Source: Beijerinckia sp. 28-YEA-48
GTDB taxonomy: Bacteria; Pseudomonadota; Alphaproteobacteria; Rhizobiales; Beijerinckiaceae
NCBI RefSeq assembly: GCF_900104955.1
Contig: NZ_FNSI01000001.1
Location: forward strand, 2,328,001 to 2,392,000
DNA length: 64,000 bases
Reading direction: 5' to 3'
Below the pieces are notes generated by a model, which was not told the DNA's origin, made no database searches, and was given only the letters and a program-made list of their open reading frames with translations. The first letter of the stretch is position 1. The number at the start of each line of letters is the position of its first letter. Of the stretch, positions 35,337 through 43,570 are shown piece after piece. Position numbers and translations under genes: made by a program.

Positions 35337-36646
35337 GCAAGCGATCATCCCAAATCTCGCTCGCCCAAATCTCGCTCGAACGTCATCTGCGCAACAGCTC
35401 CATCGCGGCGATATTTCTCGTCGGCGGCATGGGCTATGTCGGCGCGACCAGCGAACTGTCCGGGGCCGTCGTTGCGATCGGCTCGCTCGTCGTCGACACC
35501 AATATCAAGAAAATCCAACACCCCACCGGTGGAATCGTCGCCGAGCTCAATGTTCGCGAAGGTGACCAAGTGCAGGCCAATCAGATTTTGATCAAGCTGG
35601 ATGAAACCGTCGCTCGCGCCAGCCTGGCAACAGTCGAGAAAGATCTGCGCGAGCTGCGTGCGCGGCAAGCGCGCCTGGAGGCAGAACGGGACCAGCAGGA
35701 CGAGATTCTTTTTCCCGCGGATATGGATGTCACGCCAGCTTCGGAAACCGGAAGGATTATCGAAGGCGAAATCAAGCTCTTCCACTTTCGTCGCGACGCG
35801 GCGGACGGTCAGAAACGGCAGTTGCGCGAGCGCATTACTCAGCTGAACGAAAAGATCTCCGGTCTCAAGGTCCAGTATGACGCCAAACTGGAGGAGCTGC
35901 GGCTGATCCGCAAGGAATTGGAAGGCGTGCAGGAGCTTTGGGACAAGAAGCTCGTGCCTCTCACCCGGATGATTGCACTTGAACGCAACCAGGCGCGGCT
36001 CGATGGCGAGAGCGGGCAATTGACCGCCTCGATTGCCGAGTCCCGCGGTCGCATCGCCGAAACAGAACTACAGATCATTCAGGTCGATCAAGACATGCGC
36101 AGCGATGTTGCGCGCCAGCTTGCCGATATCCGCGCCAAAATCGCCGAGCTGAACGAGCGCTTTGTGACGGCGCAAGACCAGCTCAAGCGCATAGACATTC
36201 GCTCGCCACAGTCGGGCATCGTTCATCAGCTTTCGGTTCACACACAAGGCGGCGTGATCGCTGCCGGCGAGCAGATCATGCTGATCGTTCCCGATGCCGA
36301 CAAACTCGCGGTTGAAGTGAAAGTCGCGCCTTCCAGTGTTGACCAAGTGCATGTTGGACAGGATGCGGTCTTGCGATTTTCCAGTTTCAACCAGCGTTCG
36401 ACGCCCGAAATCGGCGGAAAGGTGACACTGGTTTCGGCAAGCACCAGCAAGGACGACAAAGCGGAAACAACTTTCTACACCGTTCGCATCGCCATGGATC
36501 CCAAGTCGACTCCGGCCCTCGGCGATGTCCGCTTGATCCCCGGCATGCCGGTGGATGCCTATTTGCGGACCAGCGAACGCACCATCTTGTCCTACCTCGT
36601 CAAGCCTCTGAGCGACCAGATGCACCGCGCCTTCCGCGAGAGATAG
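35333..36646 (+). CDS. Type I secretion periplasmic adaptor (HlyD/PrtE family)
   Basis: A 437-residue membrane-fusion protein. One N-terminal membrane segment (SIAAIFLVGGMGYVGA) is followed by the lipoyl-half HPTGGIVAELNVREGDQVQANQILIKLDE, a long coiled coil over about residues 95-285 rich in Glu/Arg/Leu/Gln, the second lipoyl half IDIRSPQSGIVHQLSVHTQGGVI, and the C-terminal beta-barrel ending in RTSERTILSYLVKPLSDQMHRAFRER, the standard HlyD-family ending. It starts in an ATGA overlap with the exporter gene. It would link the exporter to a TolC-type channel. Confidence 0.92.
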   Translation: MSKRSSQISLAQISLERHLRNSSIAAIFLVGGMGYVGATSELSGAVVAIGSLVVDTNIKKIQHPTGGIVAELNVREGDQVQANQILIKLDETVARASLATVEKDLRELRARQARLEAERDQQDEILFPADMDVTPASETGRIIEGEIKLFHFRRDAADGQKRQLRERITQLNEKISGLKVQYDAKLEELRLIRKELEGVQELWDKKLVPLTRMIALERNQARLDGESGQLTASIAESRGRIAETELQIIQVDQDMRSDVARQLADIRAKIAELNERFVTAQDQLKRIDIRSPQSGIVHQLSVHTQGGVIAAGEQIMLIVPDADKLAVEVKVAPSSVDQVHVGQDAVLRFSSFNQRSTPEIGGKVTLVSASTSKDDKAETTFYTVRIAMDPKSTPALGDVRLIPGMPVDAYLRTSERTILSYLVKPLSDQMHRAFRER

Positions 36647-36675
36647 AAAAGCTGCCGCTGGGATCCAGCGGCAGC
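36647..36675 (-). terminator. Terminator between the HlyD-like gene and the convergent cargo B gene
   Basis: GCTGCCGCTGG and CCAGCGGCAGC form a perfect 11-bp stem around GAT (36651-36675). Read on the - strand it is followed by four T residues (36647-36650), so it suits the - strand cargo gene; it may also stop the + operon. Confidence 0.75.
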
Positions 36676-36698
36676 TCATCACGTCAAATCCTCCCGCT

Positions 36699-37646
36699 TT
36701 ATGACAGCAGGAAGTGACCGTTGTTGTGGTCGAGAATATCCGGGAGCAGTTGGGTGATCCCACCGACATCCGGAAGCGCAGCGCCGCCGAGATCACCCAT
36801 CGCAAGCACTGGCGACAGGGGGCCGTTTTGCACCAGACCGCTGAGCGCATCGGCATGCAGGCCATCGACCAGCGGCACCTGGATCGACCCGCCGTCGAGC
36901 ACATTCAGCTCGCCAAGCGAGAGCCCTGTGCCGAGATCACCCACGTTCACGTCCAAAAGGTGATTATGACCATCATCAGCACCGTGAGGATCGGTGTTGA
37001 GGATGTTCTGTAGCAGTCCGGTCTCGCCCGGTCCGCCGACACCATCCAATAGACCGTTGACGAGGCCAGCGACACCAAGAACGCCATTTGGCGCCGACAG
37101 ATCGTCGCCCACGCCGTTCACCAAATTGCCCGTCGCTTCGACGATGTTACCTACGTCATGGACGAGATCGGTGAGCAACGTTCCTGTTTTACCGCTTAGG
37201 ATGTCGGTTGGGGCATCGAGGACATCGGTGAGCAGATTGTCGCCACCGAGTTCGCCGAGGCCGATGGCTTCGCCGAGATGCGTGACCCCATGAACCGTTC
37301 CCGCGAGCCCAAGATCATGACTCGCCGTTTCGATCGACGCATGGAAGTCTTGAACGACGCCGTTGAGAAGACCAGCGAGGCTGCTCGAAAGCAGGCCACC
37401 GCCACCCGCGCCGCCATCACCGCCTCCGCCGTCACCACCGTTCGCAGGCGGCGTATTCGGATCGCCGCCGGCGTTAGTCGGCGGTGGATTGCCAGCCCCT
37501 CCGCCGTCCTGAGTCGGTGCTGTTCCCAATGGCGGGGGTGTCGTGCCTTTGCCACCGTCCTGTCCAGGCGCAGTGTCCATCGGCTGTGGCGGCCAGGTCA
37601 TCGTCGTTACGCCGCCGTCGGAAGTTCCGGAATAGTATTGAACCAT
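36699..37646 (-). CDS. Gly/Pro/Asp-rich protein, candidate type I secretion cargo B
   Basis: A 315-residue protein without a recognised family. The N-terminal 105 residues are Pro/Gly/Asp-rich and low-complexity, ending in a run of glycines. Residues 110-315 are ordered, with repeated amphipathic segments such as TLLTDLVHDVGNIVEA and TGNLVNGVGDDL, then LDGGSIQVPLVDGLHADALSGL and the end NNGHFLLS. No signal peptide or RTX nonapeptides are present. The pattern GSI-Q/E-VP, then G-L-H-x-D-x-L-x-G-L, is shared with cargo A at 32556. ATG 37646 has AAGGAGA upstream; an upstream frame to 37691 lacks support. It is convergent with the exporter operon and has its own terminator. Confidence 0.65.
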   Translation of the reverse strand: MVQYYSGTSDGGVTTMTWPPQPMDTAPGQDGGKGTTPPPLGTAPTQDGGGAGNPPPTNAGGDPNTPPANGGDGGGGDGGAGGGGLLSSSLAGLLNGVVQDFHASIETASHDLGLAGTVHGVTHLGEAIGLGELGGDNLLTDVLDAPTDILSGKTGTLLTDLVHDVGNIVEATGNLVNGVGDDLSAPNGVLGVAGLVNGLLDGVGGPGETGLLQNILNTDPHGADDGHNHLLDVNVGDLGTGLSLGELNVLDGGSIQVPLVDGLHADALSGLVQNGPLSPVLAMGDLGGAALPDVGGITQLLPDILDHNNGHFLLS

Positions 37647-37819
37647 CGCGAATCTCCTTTTCTCGCCTAGGCGAACGAGGAGAGCGGACACAGGTTCATC
37701 GGATCAGGAACATTCCCGGCTTCGTGGTGGAGAATTGGTGTCTGCTTCAACACGCATTTTTCTCAATTGCCCCCCATCGGGGCGATCATCGGCAATTGTG
37801 ACACCACGAAAATTGTAAC

Positions 37820-37854
37820 GCCGGGCCGAAGCATCGAAATGCTTCAGACCCGGC
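37820..37854 (-). terminator. Terminator-like hairpin after the TTT receptor gene
   Basis: An outer stem GCCGGG/CCCGGC and inner stem GAAGCAT/ATGCTTC closed by a CGAA loop, separated by a small internal bulge. It lies 48 bp past the receptor gene stop on its coding strand. Confidence 0.6.
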
Positions 37855-37901
37855 GCCCTGTTTTGCTTCCTTCCCTAGATCTTGCTCCCTTAGACCTTGT
37901 C

Positions 37902-38930
37902 TCAGCCCTTGAACGCCTGCGCGGCCTTTTCGACCACGTCCGGTGGCGTCTTGACGATCGCGTCCGAATAGCCCTGCACCACCGTGCCCGGTGTCGGCTC
38001 GAGTTCGAGGCCGCGCTTGGCCGCCATTTCCTTCATGGCCGGATCGGCGACCATCTTGTCGAAGAGCGCGCGCAAATAAACGATCCGCTCCTCGGGAACG
38101 CGCGGCGGTGCGACGAGCGCACGGCCGATCATGGCGCCGGCCGAGGCGAATTCGATGACCTTCTTGGCCACTGGATCGTCGACGAGTTCCTGCATCAACG
38201 GCACGTCGGGCAATTCGTGATTGCGCTTCAGACCCGTCTGGATCACCGCGACGAGATCGCCTTCCTTGAGTTGCTTGGCATGGGTGACGCGCCAGGAATT
38301 CCAAGCCGAGGAGACGAGATCGATCTCGCCGCGCTCCAGCGCGATAGAATATTCACCGGCGCCGGGATAGCCGCAGATCATCTTGAACTTGAAGCCACCG
38401 AGCACTTTCAGCAAAGCCGGATATTGGAAAGACTGCGCCGTGGTGCCCGTGCAGCCGACGATCGTCTCCTGCTTCTTCATGTCCTCGGGCGTCTTGGACG
38501 GTGAATTCCTGCGGCGCACGAAGGCCGTGTTCACCGGCGAGAAAGAGCCGATATAGCTCATCTCCTGCACTTTCCATTTGCCGATTTCCGGCTCGAGCAC
38601 CTGCGTATTGCCGATGGTCTCGGGCAGAACGGCGAGCACGGTGCCGTCGCGCGGCGCTTGATTGTAGAGATAGCTGGTCGCGATCAATCCGCCACCGCCC
38701 GGCTTGTTCTCGACGATCACGGCGGCGGCCTGCGGCAGATTGGCTTTCAGCATGTCGGCCGCGAGACGCGCATAAAAGTCATAGGAACCGCCCGGCGGAT
38801 GCCCGACCATGATCCGCACGGTCTGGCCGCGCAGAAAATCGCCCGAGGGTTGCGCCTGCGCGGTGCAGATCGCACCAAGCAGAAAGAGAGGAGAGATCGT
38901 CCGAAGCCAGATGGCGTTCAATTGAAACAT
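37902..38930 (-). CDS. Tripartite tricarboxylate transporter receptor (TctC/Bug family)
   Basis: A 342-residue secreted receptor. The signal peptide spans about residues 1-27 (ISPLFLLGAICTAQA). The Bug-family ligand-loop patterns are clear: VRIMVGHPPGGSYDFYARLAAD near residue 38 and VIVENKPGGGGLIATSYLYNQ near 72. GGAGAAAACGCC precedes the ATG. TctA/TctB membrane genes are absent, which is common for Bug receptors. It heads no operon; rather it follows the decarboxylase-like gene on the same strand by 27 bp, so the receptor, decarboxylase-like gene and amidohydrolase form one - strand unit, probably for an aromatic or polycarboxylic acid. Confidence 0.88.
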   Translation of the reverse strand: MFQLNAIWLRTISPLFLLGAICTAQAQPSGDFLRGQTVRIMVGHPPGGSYDFYARLAADMLKANLPQAAAVIVENKPGGGGLIATSYLYNQAPRDGTVLAVLPETIGNTQVLEPEIGKWKVQEMSYIGSFSPVNTAFVRRRNSPSKTPEDMKKQETIVGCTGTTAQSFQYPALLKVLGGFKFKMICGYPGAGEYSIALERGEIDLVSSAWNSWRVTHAKQLKEGDLVAVIQTGLKRNHELPDVPLMQELVDDPVAKKVIEFASAGAMIGRALVAPPRVPEERIVYLRALFDKMVADPAMKEMAAKRGLELEPTPGTVVQGYSDAIVKTPPDVVEKAAQAFKG

Positions 38931-38957
38931 GGCGTTTTCTCCAAATGCAAAACAGGT

Positions 38958-39875
38958 TTAGGCGAGATCGCCGAGAACGGCGCGGCTTTCCGCGAACAGT
39001 TCGTCGACGCTGAAACGGCGTGGAATGATCTTCTGCTCATAAGCGAGTTGGATCGCCAGTTCGAGCGAAGGCGTGACTTTGTCGTAGCCAAGCGGCCGCA
39101 TGTCGATGGCCCCTGGCGCAACAGGCGCTGCGTCCTTCGCCTGTTTAAAGGTGCTGTACACCTCGCGCACCAAATCCGGACGGAAACGCAGCAGATCGCG
39201 CTTGACGACGAGCATATGGTTGATCGGGATCAGGCCTGTTTTGTCATGCCAGGTGCGGCCAGCATTGGCCGCATCCGGAATGACCGCCTTGATCTTGGGA
39301 TCATTCGGCAGATCATTGCCGAGAATACCAGCGTCGATCTCGCCCGCCATCAGCATGGGCAGAAGCTTGACGCCAGGCGCGGCGCGCTTGACGAACGGCG
39401 GCTCGGTATATTCGGCCAGATGCGAACCCTCGAAAATGAGCCATTCGACGGTTTCAAAATCGAGCGCATGTTCCTGAGACAGGATATTGCGCACCCAGGC
39501 GCCGGTCGTCTGCGTATAGGCGCGCACACCGATCTTCTTGCCGGGCAGCATGTCCGGCGTCAGTTCCTTGTGGAAGTCGGTGTTGTAAACAATGCAGCCG
39601 TGCTGGAAGCGCGAAGCGAGCACCACCGGCAGCAGCACAATCGGCTTGTTGTAGTTGTAAGCCTGCAGAAATGTGAAGATCGCCAGCTCGGACACATCGT
39701 AGCGCTGTTCGCGCGCCATCGGCTTGAACACGTCATGGATCGGCTCGATCTCATGAAATTCAAAGTTGAAGCGCGGCGATGCCAGCTTGCCCGACAGCAG
39801 CGCCTCGGTGGTCGGATAGCGCTTCAGAGCTGTCGAAAGCGTGGGCGTGGAGTCAACCATGGCATCTGTTCTCAC
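38958..39875 (-). CDS. 4,5-dihydroxyphthalate decarboxylase (Pht5)-like protein
   Basis: A 305-residue protein resembling the Pht5/NMT1-like family. This family has a periplasmic-binding-protein fold without signal peptide, and its members decarboxylate 4,5-dihydroxyphthalate to protocatechuate. Recognisable stretches are YDVSELAIFTFLQAYNYNKP, FHKELTPDMLPGKKIGVRAYTQTTGAWVR, and LLPMLMAGEIDAGILGNDLP. The GTG at 39875 overlaps the amidohydrolase stop in GTGA, typical of coupled genes; ATG 39860 is an alternative giving MVDSTPTL. Without the other phthalate genes (dioxygenase, dehydrogenase) in the window, the precise substrate remains open. Confidence 0.72.
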   Translation of the reverse strand: MRTDAMVDSTPTLSTALKRYPTTEALLSGKLASPRFNFEFHEIEPIHDVFKPMAREQRYDVSELAIFTFLQAYNYNKPIVLLPVVLASRFQHGCIVYNTDFHKELTPDMLPGKKIGVRAYTQTTGAWVRNILSQEHALDFETVEWLIFEGSHLAEYTEPPFVKRAAPGVKLLPMLMAGEIDAGILGNDLPNDPKIKAVIPDAANAGRTWHDKTGLIPINHMLVVKRDLLRFRPDLVREVYSTFKQAKDAAPVAPGAIDMRPLGYDKVTPSLELAIQLAYEQKIIPRRFSVDELFAESRAVLGDLA

Positions 39876-40735
39876 TTCAAGACCGGATAGAGCCGCTGCG
39901 CCGTGCCGCTCAAAATATTGGCGCGGTCGGCCTCGGAAACGGAGGCGAGTACATGCAACGTTTCCTTGACGATGTTCGGCAGCGTGTCGTCATGGGCCGG
40001 AAAGTTTGAGCCCCAGAGCAGGCGCTGCGAGCCGAAGGTCGAAACGAGCTTGGGCATGAAGGTTTCCGGCGTCGCCTTGCCCGCCTGGCAATGCTCGACC
40101 GTGCGGCTCGTGATCTTCAGATAGATGTTCTTGTAATCGGCCAACGCCCACAGGCTCGCGGCGGCCGCATAGGGTGGACCGTCGTTGATGACCGGGCGGG
40201 CCAGATGGTCGAGCAGGAAGTTCGTCTCCGGGAAAGCCTTGACGATCTTCAGGAGCAGCGGAATGCCCTCGGCCGTCATCTGCATGGCGACGGGCAGTTG
40301 CAGCTTTCCGGCTTTCTCCCACACCGGATAGGCCCGCTCATCGTCGAGCCAGGTCTGCTGACCCGGCATGGTCGAACCTGTCGTGAAGACGCGCATCCCG
40401 GTCATGCCGAGGCCGTGCCAATGATCAATCTGCTCAAGCGCTTTTGGATCCAGCGGGTCGATCGAGAAGACGCCGGTGAAGCGCTGCGGGAAATGTTCGA
40501 TGGAATCCGCCAGATAGGACGAATTGTGCCCATAGGCGGTCGAGGCCTGCACCACGGCGGCCTTGGCGACGCCGGCGACATCCATCGCCGCGAGCAATTG
40601 CTCGGGCGTCGTCGGTCGCTCCGACGACCAGTCGGATTGTTTGCCGCCGATGGGGGCGAGTGGATAGGTCTCGCGATCGGGCGAGACCACGTGGCAATGG
40701 ACGTCAATGATCATTGGGCTGTTTCCGGCCACCAT
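39872..40735 (-). CDS. Amidohydrolase 2-family metal-dependent hydrolase or decarboxylase
   Basis: A 287-residue TIM-barrel protein. The N-terminal metal motif is HCH in IIDVHCHVVSPDRE, and later landmarks include FLLDHLARPVINDGP (central His) and the C-terminal RLLWGSNFPAHDD (aspartate ligand region). This is the group that includes 2-pyrone-4,6-dicarboxylate lactonase, 4-sulfomuconolactone hydrolase and ACMSD-like decarboxylases. Start 40735 is supported by GGAGGAATC; an internal ATG at 40714 is less well supported. First gene of the unit with the Pht5-like protein and receptor, consistent with late steps of aromatic acid breakdown. Confidence 0.8.
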   Translation of the reverse strand: MVAGNSPMIIDVHCHVVSPDRETYPLAPIGGKQSDWSSERPTTPEQLLAAMDVAGVAKAAVVQASTAYGHNSSYLADSIEHFPQRFTGVFSIDPLDPKALEQIDHWHGLGMTGMRVFTTGSTMPGQQTWLDDERAYPVWEKAGKLQLPVAMQMTAEGIPLLLKIVKAFPETNFLLDHLARPVINDGPPYAAAASLWALADYKNIYLKITSRTVEHCQAGKATPETFMPKLVSTFGSQRLLWGSNFPAHDDTLPNIVKETLHVLASVSEADRANILSGTAQRLYPVLK

Positions 40736-40871
40736 GATTCCTCCGAGTTGGCCTTTTCTTGAGACACAAAGTCTCTTGTTCCGACCTTATAGGTGCCGCT
40801 CCCCCTCCACCCCCTATTCAATCCGCTCCGAGGGGTCTAAATTTTTCCTAATTTCGATTTCTCGAGGACGC

Positions 40872-42122
40872 ATGCGTAGCCCCAATACGGTCCCCAGCCT
40901 CCGACGCCTGCGCGCCTTCGATGCGGCGGCACAGACGAACTCGCTGTCCCGCGCCGCCCAGATGCTCCGCCTGACCCAGCCGGCGCTGACCCATTCCATT
41001 GCCCAGCTTGAGGCAGAGCTGGGCACCCGGCTGTTCTCCCGCGGTCCGGAGGGGGCCTTCCTGAACGAAGCCGGGCACATTTTTCAGAAACGCTCGATCC
41101 GCTTCTTCGCGCAGATCCGCAGCGCGCTCAGCACGATCGATGGCAAGCGCGCCGACGAGGTCCTGGTCGAACAGCAGGTGTCGAAACTCGCCAGTGCGCA
41201 GATGCGCAGCCTTTTGGCGATCTGGCATGCGGGCTCTTTCCGCGCCGCCGCCCGCGCGCTGCGCATCGCCGAGCCGAGCCTGCAACGCCCGGCGCGCGAT
41301 CTCGAACAGATCGTCGGCACGACACTCTATCGGCGCTCTGCAGCGGGCCTGACTGTCAACGAAACCGGCGCGGAACTGGCCCGGCGGCTGGCGTTGGCCA
41401 TTGGTGAAATCCGCTCCGGCGCCGAGGAGATCGGCGCCGCGTCGGACGCGCGCGCCAGCCTGCGCATCGGCGTGCTGGCGCTGGCGCCGCGCCTGTTGCT
41501 GGCGAAAGCCTCCAGTGCTGTACTGACAGAAGACGACACTCATCGTATCGAAGTGATCGAAGCGCCCTATGCGCAGATCGCGCGCGAACTGAACGATGGC
41601 GCGCTCGACCTCGTCTTCGGCGCCTTGCGGGCGCCGCCGCCCTACACCGATCTGATCGAGGAGCCGTTTTTTGAAGACCCCTACACCATCGTCTGCCGAC
41701 GCGACCATCCGTTGGCCGACCAGAAAAAGGTGACGCCGACCGATCTGGCGCGATTTGACTGGTTGCATCCAACCGTCGGCCTACCCCGCCGCGATGTGCT
41801 CGATCAGCTGGCCACCGATTGGGGCCTGCCAATGAAAGTGCAATTCGAAACCAACTGCCTGACGACGATCACCTCGCTGCTCGCCTCAAGCGACCGCCTG
41901 TCGATCCTGTCGAAATGGCACATCGAACTTGATGACCGCCTGGTGTCGGTGAACCATCCGCCGATCCCGCATGCACCGCGCGAGGTCGGCCTCACCTTTC
42001 GCCGCAACTGGTTGCCGACGCCGTTTCAAGCGCAGTTTCTGGCAAGCTTGCGGCATGAGGCACGGGAGCGGGCGATGCCTGAAAGCGCGACGTCGCGGGA
42101 TGCAATGCCGCTCACGGCCTAG
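40872..42122 (+). CDS. LysR-family regulator with two tandem DNA-binding domains
   Basis: A 416-residue regulator, about 110 longer than a usual LysR protein. Residues 8-67 form one winged helix-turn-helix (LRAFDAAAQTNSLSRAAQML then RLTQPALTHSIAQLEAELGT). Residues 106-165 form a second (LLAIWHAGSFRAAARALRIA then EPSLQRPARDLEQIVGTTLYRR). The effector-binding domain follows (ASLRIGVLALAPRLLLA). ATG 40872 has GAGGA upstream. It diverges from the amidohydrolase unit, which it probably controls, and ends overlapping the convergent amidase gene by four bases. Two DNA-binding domains in one chain suggest cooperative binding to two half-sites per monomer. Confidence 0.87.
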   Translation: MRSPNTVPSLRRLRAFDAAAQTNSLSRAAQMLRLTQPALTHSIAQLEAELGTRLFSRGPEGAFLNEAGHIFQKRSIRFFAQIRSALSTIDGKRADEVLVEQQVSKLASAQMRSLLAIWHAGSFRAAARALRIAEPSLQRPARDLEQIVGTTLYRRSAAGLTVNETGAELARRLALAIGEIRSGAEEIGAASDARASLRIGVLALAPRLLLAKASSAVLTEDDTHRIEVIEAPYAQIARELNDGALDLVFGALRAPPPYTDLIEEPFFEDPYTIVCRRDHPLADQKKVTPTDLARFDWLHPTVGLPRRDVLDQLATDWGLPMKVQFETNCLTTITSLLASSDRLSILSKWHIELDDRLVSVNHPPIPHAPREVGLTFRRNWLPTPFQAQFLASLRHEARERAMPESATSRDAMPLTA

Positions 42123-43495
42123 TCTAAGGCCGGACCCGCGATCCGCAGCGGCGCTCGGCCAAGCAGTCCATAAAGCCCACCGGCGTAGGCCGCGAGATCG
42201 GCATCATGGTTCAAGAATCCCATCACTTGCAGACCAAGCGGCAGCCCCTCCACCGCGAAGACTGGCAATCCCCAGGTCGGCACACCGAGCATAGACCCGT
42301 TGACCGCGAAAGCACTGTCACCGGTATAGGCGAGACCTTTCGGCGCCGGCCCCGTGGCGCTGAGCGCCAGACTGCATCCCACCTGTCCTTGCAGCCGATG
42401 ATATGAGGCGCGAATAGCTTCGCGCGCCGCCAGATCGCGCCGGTAGTCATCGAGCGTCAGATCGAAGCCAAGGACGATGCGCTCTTTAGAGGGATCGCTG
42501 AGCTTGGTTTCGTCCATATCGCGGTAGTGGTTATAGGGCCATCGCGATTCAAAGGCGTTGAGGCGGCGCGTCAGTTCGAAGCACGATTTCAGCGCTTCTT
42601 CGATATCCTCCACCAGCGGGCTGGACTTTCTGTCGACAAGGCGAACGCCCGCGCTCTTCAGTTTCGCCAGGCCTTGCTGAAAGCAGGCCTGCGCCTCAGA
42701 GGAAGCCACAGCCCAACCCGATGTCTCGAACACCGCCACGGCCGCCGGCAATGACGGCGTGGGCATCTGTTCAGGCCCCGCGATGCCAGGAAAGCCCGGA
42801 TCGCCACCGGCACGCCAGGCCAGATCGCGGGCGATGATCCAGGCGTCATCTACCGACGATGCGATCAGACCCGTGCAACTTTGGCTGAGGAAGTCGTGGC
42901 TGCCACCGCGATTGATGCCGCCAATCGACGGCTTGTAGCCAATGGCCCCGCAAAAGCTCGATGGCCGCACGATGGAGCCAACGACCTGTGTGCCGAGCGC
43001 CACAGGCAGAAAGCCGGCACCTATCGCGGCGGCAGATCCACTGCTGGAACCGCCCGGCGTCCGCGTTCCATCCCACGGATTACGCGTCTTGTTGGGATGA
43101 GACGCGGCGAATTCGGTGGTTACGGTCTTGCCGACGATCACCGCGCCTGCAGCGCGCAGTGCTTTGACCACCGCTGCATCCCTGCCGCTCTTCCAGCCAG
43201 CGAACAATGGCGATCCCATCTCCGTCGGAAAGTCTTCCGTCTCAATGATGTCTTTCACGCCGATGGGCACGCCATCATAAGCCGACAGCGGCCGTCCGGC
43301 GCGCCAGCGTTCGGTTGATTCATCCGCCAGTTTGCGGCTGCGTTCAATGTCCGTGCAGACAAATGCCTCAACTTCGCTTTCGCGCGCCGCGATCTTTCCG
43401 AGGCATTGCTCAAGATAGGCCCGTGGCGTCGTTGTGCCCTCAGCGAGTTGCGGAACCAATCGGGTATAAGAAGCAGCGAAATCATCGAAAGCCAA
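42119..43495 (-). CDS. Amidase-signature family amidase
   Basis: A 458-residue hydrolase of the amidase-signature (GatA-like) family. The Ser-cisSer-Lys set is visible: K81 in PIGVKDI, the GGSSSGSAA loop at 148-156, and nucleophile S174 in QVVGSIVRPSSF, where the usual GTDTGGSIR reads GTQVVGSIV. The substrate tunnel residues are unlike GatA, and there is no gatB/gatC neighbour, so it is a catabolic amidase. TTG 43495 is the start, with AAGGAGATC upstream. It lies convergent with the double-domain LysR gene. Confidence 0.86.
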   Translation of the reverse strand: MAFDDFAASYTRLVPQLAEGTTTPRAYLEQCLGKIAARESEVEAFVCTDIERSRKLADESTERWRAGRPLSAYDGVPIGVKDIIETEDFPTEMGSPLFAGWKSGRDAAVVKALRAAGAVIVGKTVTTEFAASHPNKTRNPWDGTRTPGGSSSGSAAAIGAGFLPVALGTQVVGSIVRPSSFCGAIGYKPSIGGINRGGSHDFLSQSCTGLIASSVDDAWIIARDLAWRAGGDPGFPGIAGPEQMPTPSLPAAVAVFETSGWAVASSEAQACFQQGLAKLKSAGVRLVDRKSSPLVEDIEEALKSCFELTRRLNAFESRWPYNHYRDMDETKLSDPSKERIVLGFDLTLDDYRRDLAAREAIRASYHRLQGQVGCSLALSATGPAPKGLAYTGDSAFAVNGSMLGVPTWGLPVFAVEGLPLGLQVMGFLNHDADLAAYAGGLYGLLGRAPLRIAGPALD

Positions 43496-43570
43496 GGCGA
43501 TCTCCTTCCGTGACGGGAAAGTCGAGGAAGCAATTCCAGGCCCTTTACAGCCTATAGACAGCGCTAGGCC

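Noticed and set aside
32556..37646. RTX toxin or calcium-binding repeats in the proteins beside the type I exporter
   Set aside because: Glycine- and aspartate-rich stretches are present, but the GGxGxDxUx nonapeptide is not repeated in either protein.
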